In this document: positions 27,685 through 37,339 of the stretch, piece after piece | Numbering within the stretch: the first letter of the stretch is position 1 | Layout: every line of letters begins with the position of its first letter | DNA from: Fen-1298 sp050015675 | Lineage (GTDB): Bacteria; Bacteroidota; Ignavibacteria; UBA10030 | Length of the DNA: 64,000 nt | Assembly (NCBI GenBank): GCA_050015675.1 | Contig: JBEKAY010000008.1 | Span: 34,504 to 98,503, forward strand | Reading direction: 5' to 3' | Made by a program: the position numbers and the translations under genes | Notes under the pieces: generated by a model | Seen by the model: the letters and a program-made list of their open reading frames with translations, nothing else | What the model was told of the DNA's origin: nothing | Databases searched by the model: none

Positions 27685-28811
27685 GCAAACTTTCTGAAAA
27701 AGCCAAGCGGGCCGATAAGTGAATTGTAAAGAACGTATAATGCTTCCATCAGAAAAAATGAACGGCGGAAATTATGCGCATCAAATGTATGATGAGAATA
27801 TTTGAACAAAAGAACGTCGCTTAATACTTTTGAACAACATGCTGCGATTAGCACGGGCAGAGATACGATACTCATCATGAACAGAATAGGAGAGATCAAG
27901 AGCAATAAATTTGATGAATGATACGAGAAAAAAAACAGCATCATCGGTAAAGTAAAGAATTTAGCGGCTGAGAAATGCCGTTTACGCTGCTCTACAAACG
28001 ACCAAAAGTTAATTGGTGGGACAGTCGGAACAAAGCTCCCCTGTGTTTTTACATAATGAATCTTCCAGTCTGTCTGCCTGCGCACAAGCTGTAAAAACAG
28101 ATCATCATCACCGCTAATAGACATTTTAATTTTCTCGAATCCATTCACTTCATCATAGACTTTTCGTCTGTACGCAAGATTCCGTCCTGTGCAGAGCCAT
28201 CCGATGTTCCAACCAATCGAGCCAGCCGCCCAAATTGCAGCACGAAATTCTTCGTAACCGATGAATTTGAAGAATAACGAAGTGAAGAATCCAGACGTAG
28301 TTGTCTGAGTATTGGGAATTTGATACGGTGAATAGCCAGCCACAAGCCCCACATCCGATTGAAAGGATTTGACCAATTCTTCAATCCACTCAGAAGCAGG
28401 AAAGCAATCTGCATCCGTAAAGCAGATAATTTCACCTTTGCTTACTTCGATACCGGCCTGGAGAGCATTTTTTTTTGAGGGCATATCACCTTGAGGACTT
28501 GTGATATCGATGCGCGTGATATTGGAATATTCTTTCTGGAAATCGGCAACCAATAGAGCGGTTTTATCTGTGGAACGATCATTTATAATAATAATTTCGC
28601 AGCGCGAGTACGTTTGATGAGTCAGGCACTGAAGAAGCTGACAAATATTCTTTTCTTCATTACGAGCCGCCACGATGATAGAGACAAAAGGTTGTTCATT
28701 GCTTATTGAGTCGTCCAATCGCTTTAAACCTATTATCAAACCAAAATGGACGAGCAGATAGAAAGCAGTCGCAAGGAAGAGAACAAAATTAATAATAATT
28801 GAAATTTCCAT
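27669..28811 (-). CDS. Membrane-bound glycosyltransferase family 2, first gene of the operon
   Basis: A GT2 of about 380 residues with VSIIVAARNEEKNICQLLQC, the IIINDRSTDKTALLV loop, metal motif CFTDADC and the acceptor box EQRKRHFSAAKF, plus N- and C-terminal membrane helices. The frame opens at a TTG at 28856; the ATG at 28811 begins directly at the first membrane helix and is preferred. As the promoter-proximal gene of the six-gene minus-strand glycan operon (28811 to 22226), its upstream region 28812-28959 should hold divergent promoters for this operon and udk. Confidence 0.87.
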   Translation of the reverse strand: MEISIIINFVLFLATAFYLLVHFGLIIGLKRLDDSISNEQPFVSIIVAARNEEKNICQLLQCLTHQTYSRCEIIIINDRSTDKTALLVADFQKEYSNITRIDITSPQGDMPSKKNALQAGIEVSKGEIICFTDADCFPASEWIEELVKSFQSDVGLVAGYSPYQIPNTQTTTSGFFTSLFFKFIGYEEFRAAIWAAGSIGWNIGWLCTGRNLAYRRKVYDEVNGFEKIKMSISGDDDLFLQLVRRQTDWKIHYVKTQGSFVPTVPPINFWSFVEQRKRHFSAAKFFTLPMMLFFFSYHSSNLLLLISPILFMMSIVSLPVLIAACCSKVLSDVLLFKYSHHTFDAHNFRRSFFLMEALYVLYNSLIGPLGFFRKFAWKQS

Positions 28812-28959
28812 CACATGAGTATAATCGGAAATAATGGCTTCTGATGCAACGTCCAAGGCACGCTTAATAAACCGCTATAAATTATATTAGTGCAATTGGA
28901 AATCGTAAATCTTCCACATATATTGGGACAAATTATTCCACCATCGTGAAGAAAAATAA

Positions 28960-29598
28960 ATGAAACCACTTGTCATTGGATTAGCAGGCGGCACCGGTTC
29001 TGGAAAGACTTCGGTTGCAAATAAAATTTTGGATCGTTTCGATAAAAATCATATCGTGGTTCTTCAACACGATTCGTACTATAAAGATCTTGAAAAATTT
29101 GGAGGGCTTACTCCGAATAAAATCAATTTCGATCACCCGGACTCCCTTGAAACGGATATCTTAATCCAACACATCGGGCAGCTCTGCGAAGGGAAGACTA
29201 TTTATCAACCAATTTATGATTTTGCTACAAACCGCCGAATGGTTGAGACTCAGCAAATTGCACCTAAAGACATCATCATCATAGATGGTATTTTGATTTT
29301 TGTTGAAAAACGATTGCGCGAGCTGATGGATATAAAAATATTTATCGATACCGATGCTGATGAACGCTTGATTCGAAGAATACGCCGTGATATTCTTGAG
29401 CGCGGGCGTTCTGTGGAAACGGTGATGAACCAATATCTCAGCACAGTGAAACCGATGCATCTTGAATTTGTTGAACCGAGCAAGCACTGGGCAGATATTA
29501 TCATTCCTCGCGGCGCAGATAATCTTGTTGCAGTTGATATGGTAGTGACAAAAATAAAATCGATGATTGCAGCGAAAGCGACGGCTGCCAAAATATAA
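28960..29598 (+). CDS. udk: Uridine kinase
   Basis: A 212-residue uridine/cytidine kinase that phosphorylates nucleosides for pyrimidine salvage. It has the P-loop GGTGSGKTSVA, the substrate segment QHDSYYKDL, the FDHPDSLETD motif and the RRIRRDILERGR lid region. The length is normal for the bacterial enzyme. The start has only a GAAGAAA-type ribosome-binding site. It is divergent from the glycan operon. Confidence 0.95.
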   Translation: MKPLVIGLAGGTGSGKTSVANKILDRFDKNHIVVLQHDSYYKDLEKFGGLTPNKINFDHPDSLETDILIQHIGQLCEGKTIYQPIYDFATNRRMVETQQIAPKDIIIIDGILIFVEKRLRELMDIKIFIDTDADERLIRRIRRDILERGRSVETVMNQYLSTVKPMHLEFVEPSKHWADIIIPRGADNLVAVDMVVTKIKSMIAAKATAAKI

Positions 29599-29753
29599 TA
29601 AACGTATTTAAAGCATTCTATTCCTCAAACGATGATAGACATACTCGTTTAGCGTCATTTTTGCATTTCTTGACTCTCCGCCAAAATTCCAATATCTTCA
29701 TTAAAGAAATTTATTTTCATCAAAAACCACCATTCGTTGTTCATCGGGGTTCT

Positions 29754-31082
29754 GTGAATCAACAACAAAAGCTTAAAACCATAAGGCGATCAGTTTCGCC
29801 TTCTTTCATACACAAAGTTGAATCGACTTACAAAAAGTCTATTCTTCCGAACGGTGTTCGCATTGTTACGGAAGAAATTCCACACGTACGTTCGCTGTCG
29901 CTTGGTTTTTGGATCGAAACAGGTTCAAGAAACGAGTTCCCTGCAAACAACGGGATATCTCACTTCATCGAACACATGGTATTTAAAGGAACGAAGAAGC
30001 GAAACGCTAAGGAAATTGCTCAAAGCATCGAATCAGTTGGCGGCTACCTGAACGCATTCACCAGCAAAGAACACACGTGTTACTATGCACGCGTTCTCGA
30101 TGAACATCTTGAATTAGCGACAGATGTGTTGAGCGATATGGTGTTTCAGCCGACATTTCCAGGAAAAGAATTAGAGAAGGAAAGGAATGTTATTCTTGAA
30201 GAGTTGAAGCAAGCAGAAGACGATCCGGATGATATTATCCAAGATTATTTTGAGAAAGCCATTTTCAATACCAATCCGCTTGGAATGCCGGTCATAGGCA
30301 CTGCGAAATCGATCTCTTCATTTACACGCAAGGATCTTGTTCAATATAGAACGGAACAGTACACCTCTGCCAATCTCGTTGTTGCCGCAGCCGGCAACCT
30401 TAAACATGAAGATGTTGTGGAATTAATCGAACGCTACATCCAAAAGAGTGCAAATAGCACAAGTAAAAAAGTAGACCACATTCAATCTGTCTTTGAAGAG
30501 CCGAGTTCTGTGTTATGCGAATACTACAAGCCGATTCAGCAAGCGCACATTTGTCTCGGGACAATCGGTTTTCATGTGCGGGATGAAAGACGTTTCACAA
30601 TGTAGGTGCTTAATACACTGTTAGGTGATGGAATGAGCTCCCGGTTGTTTCAGAACATAAGGGAAAAATACGGATTCGCTTATGCAGTGTACAGTTTCAA
30701 CAATATGATGCAAGATACAGGCGCTTTCGGTGTGTACATCGGCACCGATAATTCTCACGTTCAGCGATGCATTGACCTTGTATGGAAAGAATTGAAATCA
30801 TTGCGCACGCAAGGCATCAAAAAACAGGAACTTACACGCACGAAAGCACAGTTAAAAGGAAATATGATGCTGGGTATGGAGAACATACCCAACAGAATGA
30901 TACGATTAGGAAGCTCTGAGTTGTATTTCGGAGAACTCATTGCACTTGACGCAATAATTAAAAAGATTGGTGCTGTAACGCGAGAAGAGGTGCAAGAGAC
31001 AGCGGAAGAATTATTTAAGGAAGATCGTTTCGCAATAGTCATCTTCCATCCGAATGGCAAACACGAGACTACGACAAAATAA
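29754..31082 (+). pseudogene. M16-family zinc peptidase interrupted by one in-frame TAG
   Basis: One continuous frame encodes an M16 (pitrilysin/processing-peptidase-like) protein of 442 codons, typical for the family, except for a TAG at 30603-30605 (codon 284). The first part holds the inverted zinc motif HFIEH at residues 70-74 and the downstream glutamate region EKERNVILEELKQAEDD. The part after the stop continues without a frame change as VLNTLLGDGMSSRLFQNIRE, the strongly conserved second-domain motif. A CAG to TAG change would explain it. The start is set at the GTG at 29754, which has GGGG four bases upstream; the frame also opens at a TTG at 29661. It could be a nonsense mutant, a sequencing error, or read through. 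Confidence 0.85.
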
Positions 31083-31111
31083 TATTATCACAATTACATA
31101 ATTTTGTTTTT

Positions 31112-32344
31112 ATGAAAACATCTGATGTACATATTGCAAAAACTGCACTTTCAATTTCTCGAAGAGGACGAGAGCTCCAAGGGTCTCCTATTCGAAAACT
31201 TGCAGCACTTGCAGAGGCTCGCAAGAAGCAGGGAATCCATGTCTATCATTTGAATATTGGTCAGCCGGATTTACCGACACCTTTGCCGGTGCTAGAAACG
31301 GTACATAATTTTTCACGTCAGACAATTGAATACGCACCATCCAACGGTTTGCCGGAATCACTCACGGCATGGAAAAAATATTTTAATCATTTTGGAATTC
31401 TCTTTGATGAAAGTGAACTTATTGTTACAACTGGCGGATCCGAGGCGATTACCTTAGCGATGTGTGCTGTTTGCGACGCAGATGACGAGATCATAGTGTT
31501 CGAACCAACGTATGCAAATTACAATGGTTTTGCAGGTATCGCGAATGTGAAACTCAAAGCTATCTCCACATCGATAGAAAATGGCTTCCACCTTCCATCG
31601 GAAGAGGTGATAGAATCCTTTGTCACGAATAGGACACGAGCGATCCTGTATTGCAGTCCGTCCAATCCGACTGGAACAATTTATAGTCGGGAAGAAATTC
31701 AGCGGCTTGTCAATGTGACGATAAAGCATGGATTATTCGTTCTCTCCGACGAAACATATCGCGAGTTTGCATATGAGAAAAAAGCAATAAGCATTGCAGA
31801 TTTTCCTCAAGCGCGGGATGGTGCAATTGTGCTCGAAAGCTGCTCAAAAAAATTCAATGTGTGCGGCGTTCGTATCGGTGTGCTTGCGAGTCATAACAAG
31901 GAGATTATTTCTACAACATTGAAGTTTTGTCAGGCGCGGCTTTCAGTAGCAACGATTGAACAATTAGCGATGGTCCCGCTTCTTGAAAATCCGGAACCTT
32001 ATACACAACCGTTCGTTGAAGAATTTAGAAAACGACGTGATGTGGTATGTGAAGAACTAAAATCTATTCCTTGTGTTACGTTTTACAAACCAGAGGGAGC
32101 ATTCTACATCACTATAGGCCTGCCCGTTCAAGATTCCGAGCATTTCTCCAAATGGCTTATTGAAGAATATGAAGATAATCGCGAAACCATCCTCCTTGCA
32201 CCAGCACAAGGATTCTATGCAACGCCAGGCAAAGGGAAAAATGAAGTTCGTTTAGCGTTCATGCTGAAGATCGATGATCTTAAGCGATCACTCGTCATAC
32301 TCAAGAAAGCGCTCGAAGTATATCAGCATAAATTCCAGCAATAA
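31112..32344 (+). CDS. Pyridoxal-phosphate aminotransferase, class I/II
   Basis: A 410-residue fold-type I aminotransferase with the N-terminal LNIGQPDLPTP, the substrate/PLP region YCSPSNPTGTIYS, and the Schiff-base lysine in SCSKKFNVCGVRIG. It resembles aspartate/aromatic aminotransferases (AspC/PatA type). Amino-acid specificity cannot be read from the sequence. It lies 29 bp after the M16 gene and 24 bp before nuoG and may share their transcript. Confidence 0.9.
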   Translation: MKTSDVHIAKTALSISRRGRELQGSPIRKLAALAEARKKQGIHVYHLNIGQPDLPTPLPVLETVHNFSRQTIEYAPSNGLPESLTAWKKYFNHFGILFDESELIVTTGGSEAITLAMCAVCDADDEIIVFEPTYANYNGFAGIANVKLKAISTSIENGFHLPSEEVIESFVTNRTRAILYCSPSNPTGTIYSREEIQRLVNVTIKHGLFVLSDETYREFAYEKKAISIADFPQARDGAIVLESCSKKFNVCGVRIGVLASHNKEIISTTLKFCQARLSVATIEQLAMVPLLENPEPYTQPFVEEFRKRRDVVCEELKSIPCVTFYKPEGAFYITIGLPVQDSEHFSKWLIEEYEDNRETILLAPAQGFYATPGKGKNEVRLAFMLKIDDLKRSLVILKKALEVYQHKFQQ

Positions 32345-32368
32345 AAAGATCTAAAGATATATAGTGTC

Positions 32369-34036
32369 ATGATAAAGATTACAATTGACGGTAAAGAATT
32401 AGAAGTTGATCCGAAACTGACGATCATTCAAGCAGCATCTCAGAACGGAATTGAAATCCCGCATTTCTGTTGGCACCCAAAACTCTCCATATCCGGCAAC
32501 TGCAGAATGTGCCTCGTAGAAATTGAGAAGATGCCGAAGCTCGTTATTTCCTGTGCAACGCAAGTTGCAGATGGCATGGTGGTTAAGACAAAGAGTGAGA
32601 AAGTAGTAAGGGCACGCAATGCAGTCATGGAATTCTTGCTGATCAATCATCCGCTGGATTGTCCGATTTGCGATGAAGCAGGCGAATGCAAGTTGCAAGA
32701 TTACACCTACAAGTATAGTATTGGTTCCAGTAGATTCAAAGAAGACAAAATCCATAAACCCAAACGAATAGAACTTGGTCCGCATATAATGCTGGATGTT
32801 GAACGCTGCATCATGTGTTCTCGATGCGTCAGATTTTCAGAAGAAATTGCTCATCAAAAAGTGCTTACGTTTACTGAACGTGGCACGCATCTCATCCTTA
32901 CCACTTTCCCCGGCGCGAAATTAGACAATCCTTATTCAATGAATGTAGTTGATATCTGTCCTGTTGGTGCACTGACAAGCCGTGATTTCCGGTTTAAAGC
33001 ACGCGTATGGGAAATGTCGTCAACAGAAAGTATTTGCATCGGTTGTGCTCGGGGATGTAACACGAATGTGTGGATACGTAACAACGAAATCTTGCGGCTC
33101 ACTCCACGGGAGAATGAAGAAGTGAATTCTTCTTGGATGTGCGACGAAGGAAGGGTAAATTCCTTCAAATTTGTGTCGAGTGAGAATCGTATTAACGGAC
33201 CTATGATCCGAAAAGATGGTGTGCATGTGGAAGTCGGCTGGGATGAGGCAATTTCCAAAATTGTTTCAGAACTGCACACGTATCGGAAACATGAAATCGC
33301 AGGTATTGGATCGGCATATTGTACCAATGAAGACAACTATATCTTAGCCCGATTTTTCAAAGAAGCTATAGGGAGTAAGAACATTGGTTTTTTACAGCAC
33401 ACAAAACCCGGAGATGACGACGACTTGTTGATCCGTGCGGACAAAACGCCAAATAGTTTTGGTGCATCAATTGTTGGCGTGGCGGGAGAGAATGGAACGA
33501 AGGGTATCGATCACATCCTCAAGGGAATTACAAGCGGCGTTATCAAAGTGCTTTATGTGCTTGAAGATAATATTGCAGCTGATCCTCGGATAGCCGAAGT
33601 TCTTTCAAATCTTGAAATGTTGATTGTTCATTCGTCAACAAAGAATGAAACGACGAAACGAGCTGATGTTATTCTGTCTGCTTCGACATTTGCGGAAAAA
33701 CATGGAACATATACAAATTTCAATGGACGCGTTCAACGTGTCCAGCCCGCGGTTGCAATGATAGAACAAGAACGTGCTCCTGATGGAATGGCAATGAGCC
33801 GTTGGGATAAATTTGCAGCGCGGAATGATACATGGGGAAAAGGAACTAAACGCGATGCGCGCTCGTCTTGGAGAATAGTTGCAGCAGTCGCCACTGCGAT
33901 GGGTGTGAAAATGAAGTATGCTACGGCAGAAGAAGTATTCAAGGAAATAGCCGAGCGCGTTCCGGCATTTAAAGGATTGTCGTACTCCAAAATAGGAAGT
34001 CACGGAGTCTCCCTGAAAAAAGAAAATCATATTTGA
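32369..34036 (+). CDS. nuoG: NADH-quinone oxidoreductase subunit G
   Basis: A 555-residue NuoG-type protein. The N-terminal 2Fe-2S ferredoxin fold has CWHPKLSISGNCRMCLVEI. The His/Cys cluster segment HPLDCPICDEAGECKLQD follows, then a 4Fe-4S site (CIMCSRC with CPVGAL), and then the molybdopterin-oxidoreductase-like part starting CIGCARGCN. The C-terminal region is shorter than the roughly 780-900 residues of classic NuoG/Nqo3, which is common for the compact versions in this phylum. It passes electrons from NADH or ferredoxin toward the quinone site. Confidence 0.92.
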   Translation: MIKITIDGKELEVDPKLTIIQAASQNGIEIPHFCWHPKLSISGNCRMCLVEIEKMPKLVISCATQVADGMVVKTKSEKVVRARNAVMEFLLINHPLDCPICDEAGECKLQDYTYKYSIGSSRFKEDKIHKPKRIELGPHIMLDVERCIMCSRCVRFSEEIAHQKVLTFTERGTHLILTTFPGAKLDNPYSMNVVDICPVGALTSRDFRFKARVWEMSSTESICIGCARGCNTNVWIRNNEILRLTPRENEEVNSSWMCDEGRVNSFKFVSSENRINGPMIRKDGVHVEVGWDEAISKIVSELHTYRKHEIAGIGSAYCTNEDNYILARFFKEAIGSKNIGFLQHTKPGDDDDLLIRADKTPNSFGASIVGVAGENGTKGIDHILKGITSGVIKVLYVLEDNIAADPRIAEVLSNLEMLIVHSSTKNETTKRADVILSASTFAEKHGTYTNFNGRVQRVQPAVAMIEQERAPDGMAMSRWDKFAARNDTWGKGTKRDARSSWRIVAAVATAMGVKMKYATAEEVFKEIAERVPAFKGLSYSKIGSHGVSLKKENHI

Positions 34037-34052
34037 TTTATAAGAGAGTTCA

Positions 34053-35099
34053 ATGGATTTTATCTCAATACTGATACTTCTCGCAAAGATTCTCATCATT
34101 ATGTTTGGAGTTTTGGTTTTAGGAGCCGCTATGGCTGTTCTTGCAGAACGCCGTGTCAGTGCGTTTATTCAAGAGCGGCTCGGTCCTAATCGCGTTGGTC
34201 CAGGCGGAATCATTCAACCGTTCGCTGATGTCGTAAAACTTGTTATGAAAGAAGATATTGTTCCATTGCAAGCAAATCGTTTAATTCACGACCTTGCACC
34301 GATCATTTCCATTAGTGTCGCTCTCAGTACGTTTGCGATTATTCCATTCGGTAATACAATTGAATTATTCGGACGGCAAATAAAACTCATAATTGCAGAT
34401 GTTGATATCGGCATTCTATATCTTCTCGCTCTTACGTCTATCGGTGTATATGGCGTCAGTCTTGCGGGTTGGTCATCGAATAATAAATATTCACTGTTGG
34501 GCGGATTACGTTCTTCTGCGCAATTGATCAGTTACGAATTATCGATGGGATTGTCGCTCATCGGTGTGTTGATGATTTCCGGCACACTCCGCTTGGATCA
34601 AATTGTCCTCCATCAGACGGAGTACTTCTGGGGCGTAATCCCGAAGTGGAATATTTTTCTTCAGCCGTTGGGTTTCATTACATTTCTCATTGCGTCATTC
34701 GCCGAGACAAATCGCCTTCCATTTGATTTACCTGAAGCAGAACCGGAATTAGTCGGCGGCTATCACACAGAATATACTGGAATGAAGTTCGGTCTTTTTT
34801 TTCTTGCCGAGTACGCTAATGTTATTACATCCAGCGCAGTAACAGTGACGTTGTTTTTAGGAGGCTGGCATCTTCCATATATCGAGCATTTGGGTCTGTC
34901 ACCGCTGGTAGTAAGTCTTTTGCAAATACTAACTTTTCTTACAAAAGTCATTTTGCTTATTTTATTTTTTATTATCGTGCGCTGGACTATTCCGCGCTTT
35001 CGTTACGATCAATTGATGCGTATTGGATGGAAGGTGATGCTGCCTATCGCGATAGCGAATTTCTTAATTACCGGTATCGTAATCTTATTCCTTCTGTAA
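34053..35099 (+). CDS. nuoH: NADH-quinone oxidoreductase subunit H
   Basis: A 348-residue, eight-helix membrane subunit that forms much of the quinone-binding chamber of complex I. Conserved segments include ERRVSAFIQERLGPNRVGPG, SFAETNRLPFDLPEAEPELV and YHTEYTGMKFGLFFLAEY, with their key charged residues intact. The gene lies 16 bp after nuoG and 15 bp before nuoI. Confidence 0.97.
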   Translation: MDFISILILLAKILIIMFGVLVLGAAMAVLAERRVSAFIQERLGPNRVGPGGIIQPFADVVKLVMKEDIVPLQANRLIHDLAPIISISVALSTFAIIPFGNTIELFGRQIKLIIADVDIGILYLLALTSIGVYGVSLAGWSSNNKYSLLGGLRSSAQLISYELSMGLSLIGVLMISGTLRLDQIVLHQTEYFWGVIPKWNIFLQPLGFITFLIASFAETNRLPFDLPEAEPELVGGYHTEYTGMKFGLFFLAEYANVITSSAVTVTLFLGGWHLPYIEHLGLSPLVVSLLQILTFLTKVILLILFFIIVRWTIPRFRYDQLMRIGWKVMLPIAIANFLITGIVILFLL

Positions 35100-35114
35100 T
35101 GGCTGAATAGAACA

Positions 35115-35615
35115 ATGAGTTTATACAGTCAGATAATCAGGAAGAAGGATCTCAGCCTCTGGCAGAAAATGTACATTCCGGAAATCCTTAAAGGACTTCG
35201 GATGACGATCAGGCAAATGTTCCGGCCGACATTCACGTCTCAATTTCCGGAGGAACGTTTCAAACCGGATTCTTCATTTCGCGGCAGACCAGTGCTTGTT
35301 GCGGAAAACGGAGTTGAACGTTGTGTTGCTTGCGGACTTTGTGCACGCGTATGTCCTTCGCTGGCAATTGAAGTGCAGGCGGCAGAAACAGAACTTGACA
35401 AAGAACGGTATCCGATAAAATTTGAAATTAACATGGTGCGATGCATCTTCTGCGGCTTCTGCGAAGAGGTCTGTCCGGAAGAAGCCATTGTGATGAGTAA
35501 AGAGTATCTGCTGGTATTTTCAAGCCAAGAAGAAGCTTTGTTTGGCAAAGAGAAACTTCTTAAATCAACAGAGGAGTTGAAAGAGCGTTTGGAGTTTTTG
35601 CGGAATCACAGATAA
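35115..35615 (+). CDS. nuoI: NADH-quinone oxidoreductase subunit I
   Basis: A 166-residue ferredoxin-like subunit with the two 4Fe-4S motifs CVACGLCARVCP and CIFCGFCEEVCPEEA, carrying clusters N6a and N6b that relay electrons to the quinone site. Normal length. No nuoJ, K, L, M or N follows: the next gene, 69 bp away, is comM. This three-gene set is therefore a separate piece of complex I, with the other subunits presumably elsewhere. Confidence 0.96.
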   Translation: MSLYSQIIRKKDLSLWQKMYIPEILKGLRMTIRQMFRPTFTSQFPEERFKPDSSFRGRPVLVAENGVERCVACGLCARVCPSLAIEVQAAETELDKERYPIKFEINMVRCIFCGFCEEVCPEEAIVMSKEYLLVFSSQEEALFGKEKLLKSTEELKERLEFLRNHR

Positions 35616-35684
35616 AAGATACCCAGATCTTATTTAGCATTATTTCAATAAAAATAATTTTTTTACAAGGGACTATCTGCCACT

Positions 35685-37226
35685 ATGTTTTCCCAAATCT
35701 TTAGCGCCGCGACATTCGGAGTTGATGCTTACCTTGTAGAGGTAGAGACACATCTTGATCTTGGGTCTCCAAAGTTCTTCATGGTCGGCTTACCTGATAA
35801 TGCGGTAAAAGAAAGTATTCATCGTGTCACAGCCGCGATTAAAAATTCTGATTTTAAATTTCCCAATCGAAAAATGACTGTGAATCTTGCGCCTGCTGAT
35901 GTGAAAAAGGAGGGATCGTCGTACGATTTACCGGTAGCGCTTGGCATTCTTACTGCATCAGGTCAACTCAAGTCTGAAGTACTGGATAAATTTGTTGTAT
36001 TAGGTGAATTAGCGCTCGATGGTACATTACGTCCAGTGCACGGCGCTCTGGTAATTGCTTTGGAAGCGAGAACAAAAGGGAAGCGCGGTATTTTGCTGCC
36101 TGAAGAAAATGCAAGAGAAGCCGCAATGGTAGAAGGCATAGAAGTCTATCCGATGAGAAATCTGCGCGAGTCGATAGAATTCTTTTCTGGAGAACATCGT
36201 TTGCTACAGCCATTTCGCGTGGATATGCATGACGTATTTTCTGAAGACCAACAGTATGCTGTTGATTTTGCTGATGTCAAAGGACAAGAGAGTGTGAAAC
36301 GTGCGATGGAAGTAGCGGCAGCCGGAGGGCATAACATTTTGCTCATTGGACCGCCTGGTTCCGGAAAGACGATGCTTGCAAAACGTCTGCCGACCATTCT
36401 TCCACCTATGACATTTGATGAAGCCTTGGAAACAACAAAGATTCATTCTGTGGCAGGAATCCTGCCGTTAAATTCCGCTCTCGTTTCTATCCGTCCTTTC
36501 AGATCGCCGCATCATACAATTTCTGACGCAGCATTAGTAGGCGGCGGCACAATTCCGCGGCCTGGAGAAATCTCGCTTTCGCACCATGGCGTTTTATTCT
36601 TAGATGAATTGCCGGAATTTGCACGAAGTGTTCTTGAAGTGATGCGTCAACCATTGGAAGATAGTCATGTTACAATCAGTCGTTCGAAAATGTCGGTTGA
36701 CTTTCCAGCAAATTTCATGTTAGTATGCGCAATGAATCCATGCCCTTGCGGCAACTATGGAAATTCTACAGCAGAATGTACATGCACTCCTGTTCAGATT
36801 CAGAAATATGTCGGCAAGATTTCTGGCCCACTTTTGGATCGTATTGATATTCACGTGGAAGTACCGGCAGTGAATTACAACGAATTAGCATCAAAGCGGA
36901 CTGGAGAAAAATCGGGTGTAATTCGCCAGCGGGTGATAGCGGCACGTGCTATGCAAGCAGAGAGATTCAACGGACGGAAAGGATTGTTTAGTAATGCAGA
37001 TATGGATTCAAAAGAAATAAAAGAGTTCTGTCAAATCGACCAGGCTGGAGCGGATCTGCTGAAGATGGCGATGAACCGTCTGGGACTTTCAGCTCGCGCA
37101 TACGACCGCATTCTTAAAGTATCTCGCACAATTGCTGATCTTAGTGCAAGCGCTGACATTCATCCGGAACATTTAAGCGAAGCGATCCAGTACCGAAGTC
37201 TCGATAGAAATTTCTATGCGGTTTGA
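35685..37226 (+). CDS. comM: ComM/YifB-family Mg-chelatase-like AAA+ ATPase
   Basis: A 513-residue ComM protein with an N-terminal ChlI/Lon-protease-like region (GVDAYLVEVETHLDLGSPKF), Walker A LIGPPGSGKTMLAKRLP, the Walker B LFLDELPEF, the CPCG zinc-like box MNPCPCGNYG and a C-terminal AAA lid. ComM is a hexameric helicase that promotes branch migration of incoming DNA in natural transformation. Its last third (36735-37226) is repeated in diverged form at 44835-45321. comM is a known insertion hot spot for resistance islands in Acinetobacter. Confidence 0.95.
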   Translation: MFSQIFSAATFGVDAYLVEVETHLDLGSPKFFMVGLPDNAVKESIHRVTAAIKNSDFKFPNRKMTVNLAPADVKKEGSSYDLPVALGILTASGQLKSEVLDKFVVLGELALDGTLRPVHGALVIALEARTKGKRGILLPEENAREAAMVEGIEVYPMRNLRESIEFFSGEHRLLQPFRVDMHDVFSEDQQYAVDFADVKGQESVKRAMEVAAAGGHNILLIGPPGSGKTMLAKRLPTILPPMTFDEALETTKIHSVAGILPLNSALVSIRPFRSPHHTISDAALVGGGTIPRPGEISLSHHGVLFLDELPEFARSVLEVMRQPLEDSHVTISRSKMSVDFPANFMLVCAMNPCPCGNYGNSTAECTCTPVQIQKYVGKISGPLLDRIDIHVEVPAVNYNELASKRTGEKSGVIRQRVIAARAMQAERFNGRKGLFSNADMDSKEIKEFCQIDQAGADLLKMAMNRLGLSARAYDRILKVSRTIADLSASADIHPEHLSEAIQYRSLDRNFYAV

Positions 37227-37339
37227 TTGTAAATATCATTAAAATTTCGCAGTAAATACATTATGTTGACCTGACTCTGAAATTGCTGAAATGGATCATG
37301 ATGGAGGTGCATAATCTGACGGGAAAGACTGAGTCCAAC

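Noticed and set aside
30603..30605. TAG as pyrrolysine or recoded codon
   Set aside because: No pyl genes or other evidence; M16 peptidases have no special residue here, and ordinary loss of a Gln codon explains it.
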